Source of the DNA: Rhodoferax sp. PAMC 29310
Lineage (GTDB): Bacteria > Pseudomonadota > Gammaproteobacteria > Burkholderiales > Burkholderiaceae_C
Reading direction: 5' to 3'
Assembly: GCF_017948265.1 (NCBI RefSeq)
Contig: NZ_CP072852.1
Span: 186,001-250,000 of the forward strand
DNA: 64,000 nt
The notes under the pieces are model-generated. The model searched no databases. It was not told where the DNA came from and saw nothing but the letters and a program-made list of their open reading frames with translations. The translations under genes and the position numbers were made by a program. Position 1 is the stretch's first letter; the number at the start of each line of letters is the position of its first letter. Positions 61,885 through 64,000 of the stretch are shown one piece after another.

Positions 61885-63468
61885 TCAGGTGGCCGCTGCC
61901 GGGGATCTGCGACGGGTTGTTTTTTGAACAGTAGCAGTTTTTTTGGCGCCCGCGGGCGGCTTAGGGGCGCTTTTGGCAGGTGTTTTGCGAGGCGCCGTCA
62001 CTTTGGTGACTCGCTTTCGCGCCGGGGGCGTGGGCGCGACCAGCATGGTGCGTGCTTCTTCAAAAGCCTGGGTCAAGGCATCGCTCAATTCTTGAGCGTG
62101 GGGCAACGCTTGCGGGTCGCTAATAATGCCAAAGTCGACCTGGCCGGCGTAGGTTTGAATGGTGATGTTCAGGGCCAGACCATGCGTGACGATGGATAGG
62201 GGGTGAAAGGTCAGCAGTCTGGCGCCGGCCATGTAGAGCGGTATTTGCGGCCCCGGCACGTTGCTGATGACCAGGTTGGCGGGCATGGGCAAGCGGTGCG
62301 AGAGCCCGGTGGCGGTGTAGGTTTTGTAGGCGGCTTTCGCCAGACCACCGACCAGCCATGGCGCCAGCAGGGAGGGGTAGTCGGTGGGAATCAGGCCTTT
62401 CAGGTCGGTGCGGGCGGTTTTGACCTTGAGGGTCGATGCCTGGATGGCCGCCAGGCGTTGCAATGGGTCTTCCAAGTGGGTGCCCAGGGCGACCACCGTC
62501 ATGGAGGCCTGGGTGTTGAGGTCTTGATTGCCCTCTTCGCGCAGGCTGATGGGCATGGCCGCCAGCAGTGACTTCTTCGGCAGATCGTTGTGTTGGGCGA
62601 GGTAGTTTCGAAGCGCGGTTGAGCACAACCACAGAACCACGTCGTTAAAGGAGGCGCCCACGGGTTTGCCAATGGCACGGCATTCTGTAAACGACACCCG
62701 AGCGGTGGCAAAGCTGCGCTGGGTGCTAACCGCAACGTTGAAATCCGTCATGGGCGCGAGCTGGATGGGGAGCTTTCGCTTGGCTTGCCCGTCTGGTGAA
62801 TCGCCCGTGGGTTTGCTCAAGGTGGCCGTCAGCGCTTTGGCGACCTGGGGAATGGCCTTGAAGAGGCCTTTGTACTGGCTGACCGAGCCTGAGATGACTT
62901 CGCCCAGCATGGCCAGGGGCCCGGGCTGATCAGGGTTTTGTGCGGCGAAGGACGTCGGTGGTGGCGGGACGTCGCGCGGGGTCGCGCTGGTGTCCAAAAT
63001 GGCCTGGGTGAGCACGGTGCCGCCTTTGCCGTCCAGCGCGGCGTGGTGAACCTTGGAATACAGGCCGGCACAGAGGCTGCCATCCGGGCGCTTGATGCGC
63101 TCAAACACATGAAATTCCCACAAGGGCTGGGTGCGGTCGATCAGCTGGCTGTGCATTTCGGCGCAATGCGTTTCGGCCTCGCGCACGGTCAGTGCTTTGC
63201 CCTTGATTTGCCTGATGTGAAAGTTCAGGTCAACGTCGGGGCAGTGCACCCAGCTGGGGTGGCCCAGCTCAAGCGGCATCAAGGCCAGCTTTTGGCTGAA
63301 TATGGGGGCCAGGTGCAGGCGCTTGGCGATATGCTTTTTGATCGCGGCGTGAAAGCTTCCCTTTTGGGCCACAGGGCGCTCATACAGGCAGAAAGACCCA
63401 ATGTGCATGGGGGTTTCAGGCGTCTCAAGGTACAAAAACGAGGCGTCCAGGCCGCTGAGTGTGTTCAT
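61885..63468 (-). CDS. Wax ester synthase/diacylglycerol acyltransferase with a basic tail
   Basis: 527 residues. The acyltransferase active site is KVHHAALDGKGG (HHxxxDG at 141-147). Family markers at the start (LSGLDASFLYLETPETPMHI) and later ASFNDVVLWLCSTALRNYL, VISNVPGPQIPLYMAGA and NITIQTYAGQVDFGIISD. It esterifies fatty acyl-CoA with diacylglycerol or long-chain alcohol to make storage lipid. The last ~50 residues are unusual: rich in Lys, Arg, Ala, Pro and Thr (KRVTKVTAPRKTPAKSAPK), like a histone-H1 or PhaP-type tail. It is upstream of the lipase-like gene in one operon. Confidence 0.92.
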   Translation of the reverse strand: MNTLSGLDASFLYLETPETPMHIGSFCLYERPVAQKGSFHAAIKKHIAKRLHLAPIFSQKLALMPLELGHPSWVHCPDVDLNFHIRQIKGKALTVREAETHCAEMHSQLIDRTQPLWEFHVFERIKRPDGSLCAGLYSKVHHAALDGKGGTVLTQAILDTSATPRDVPPPPTSFAAQNPDQPGPLAMLGEVISGSVSQYKGLFKAIPQVAKALTATLSKPTGDSPDGQAKRKLPIQLAPMTDFNVAVSTQRSFATARVSFTECRAIGKPVGASFNDVVLWLCSTALRNYLAQHNDLPKKSLLAAMPISLREEGNQDLNTQASMTVVALGTHLEDPLQRLAAIQASTLKVKTARTDLKGLIPTDYPSLLAPWLVGGLAKAAYKTYTATGLSHRLPMPANLVISNVPGPQIPLYMAGARLLTFHPLSIVTHGLALNITIQTYAGQVDFGIISDPQALPHAQELSDALTQAFEEARTMLVAPTPPARKRVTKVTAPRKTPAKSAPKPPAGAKKTATVQKTTRRRSPAAAT

Positions 63469-63553
63469 GGGGTCTCCGTGTTTCCCTGCCTATTCTGCGC
63501 CTCAAGGAGCACCCGGGAAACTGGGGCGAACCTGAGTACGCCTTGGGTTTAGG

Positions 63554-64000
63554 TCACGGTGACTGAGGCGGCCGAAGCGGGCTGCGCTGCTCTAGGTGTT
63601 TCATGTATTGCTCAATGCCTTCGCCTTCGCGCTCCAAAAACCGCTCCACCGCGTCAGAGAAGGACGGGTGAGCCAGCCAATGGGCGCTGGTGGTCGACAC
63701 CGGCAGCAGAGCGCGGGCCATTTTGTGCTCGCCCTGGGCGCCGCCTTCAAAGCGCTGGTAGCCGTGTTGGATGCACCACTGCAGCGGTTGGTAGTAGCAG
63801 GCCTCAAAGTGCAGGCAGTCCACACGCTCCATGGCGCCCCAGTAGCGGCCGTAGGCTACCCGCTCCTGATCTTTTAAGCCATTTTGGCCGCTGGCCTCCG
63901 TCTGCAATGCGCTAATAGATATCAAACTAGTAGCAATTTTCTGTCCGCTGCGTTCGCCGACAAACAGCAGCCAGTTCTCTGGCATGGTGTCGGCCATGCG
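63554..64000 (-). CDS. COG3146-type N-acyltransferase, C-terminal part
   Basis: A GNAT/FemAB-like N-acyltransferase; 149 codons are in the window and the 5' end lies beyond base 64000. The closing sequence TTSAHWLAHPSFSDAVERFL, with FEGGAQGEHKMARALLP and FEACYYQPLQWCI before it, is typical. Full-length relatives are about 390 residues. A stretch of about 20 residues (ATSLISISALQTEASGQNGL) is encoded by a dispersed repeat and interrupts an otherwise conserved loop before AYGRYWG. The substrate is unknown. Confidence 0.85.
   Translation of the reverse strand, partial: RMADTMPENWLLFVGERSGQKIATSLISISALQTEASGQNGLKDQERVAYGRYWGAMERVDCLHFEACYYQPLQWCIQHGYQRFEGGAQGEHKMARALLPVSTTSAHWLAHPSFSDAVERFLEREGEGIEQYMKHLEQRSPLRPPQSP
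63873..63934 (+). repeat. Dispersed repeat, copy 14 (inside the N-acyltransferase gene)
   Basis: TTTTAAGCCATTTTGGCCGC, TGGCCTCCGTCTGCAATGCG, then CTAATAGATATCAAACTAGT. It is the longest coding copy, including the upstream TTTTGGCC part. In the gene it reads GCT-ACT-AGT-TTG-ATA. Confidence 0.75.

Noticed and set aside
1..64000. CRISPR array, tRNA or rRNA genes
   Set aside because: No regularly spaced direct repeats and no cloverleaf or rRNA motifs were seen. The dispersed repeats are tens of hundreds of bases apart or more, not an array.

Overview
The window looks like the chromosome of a Comamonadaceae betaproteobacterium (Rhodoferax or Polaromonas type). This is inferred from high GC, gene content (tandem glycine riboswitch before gcvTHP, ETF-ubiquinone oxidoreductase, membrane pyrophosphatase, ATP-independent-looking WS/DGAT lipid gene, betaproteobacterial pst-phoU-phoBR order) and a dispersed short repeat with a TAGCCCCC box and an AGCTATnAAA core that I associate with this family. 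No rRNA, tRNA, CRISPR array or phage was seen. Both ends cut a gene: gcvP at the left and a COG3146-type N-acyltransferase at the right.

Layout. 0-4 kb: glycine cleavage operon (riboswitch, gcvT, gcvH, partial gcvP, all minus). 4-16 kb: a PAS-GGDEF-EAL protein; a divergent Lrp-type regulator and cysteine desulfurase-rhodanese fusion; ETF-QO; an SDR-transporter-ubiC-thioesterase operon; two carboxymuconolactone-decarboxylase-family genes; DUF3014 and BON proteins. 16-18 kb: a PAS-LuxR regulator and scoAB. 18-32 kb: a frameshifted EAL-CBS-GGDEF gene, then a phosphate/polyphosphate island: ppx, a Tat-type binding protein, ppk2 split by an IS256-family element, a Pho box, pstSCAB, phoU, phoB and phoR. 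32-42 kb: a polytopic membrane protein, rpmE2, rho, trxA and an AddB/AddA-like helicase-nuclease pair. 42-51 kb: a flavoprotein, a hydrolase, a 7TM diguanylate cyclase, moeA-mobA-moaA, an HDOD protein and a lipoprotein. 51-57 kb: a TetR-controlled TolC/HlyD/two-permease exporter with two matching operators and no ATPase gene. 57-64 kb: hppA, an AT-richer orphan membrane gene, ppa, a lipase-like hydrolase and a WS/DGAT acyltransferase with a basic tail.

How they work together. Phosphate is the main theme: high-affinity Pi uptake, its two-component control, polyphosphate breakdown (ppx) and synthesis or use (ppk2, now broken), plus two pyrophosphatases further along. The IS insertion is clear: an 8-bp target duplication flanks it and removing the element restores a 324-codon ppk2 frame. 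A second theme is c-di-GMP signalling, with three GGDEF or EAL proteins and one HDOD protein.

Most distinctive observations: fifteen copies of the dispersed repeat, about half of them inside genes and mostly read in the one stop-free frame; a compact nested-hairpin element between ppk2 and the binding-protein gene; the desulfurase-rhodanese fusion beside an AsnC-type regulator; and the orphan membrane gene lodged between two pyrophosphatase genes. No wholly new multi-gene system could be shown from sequence alone.
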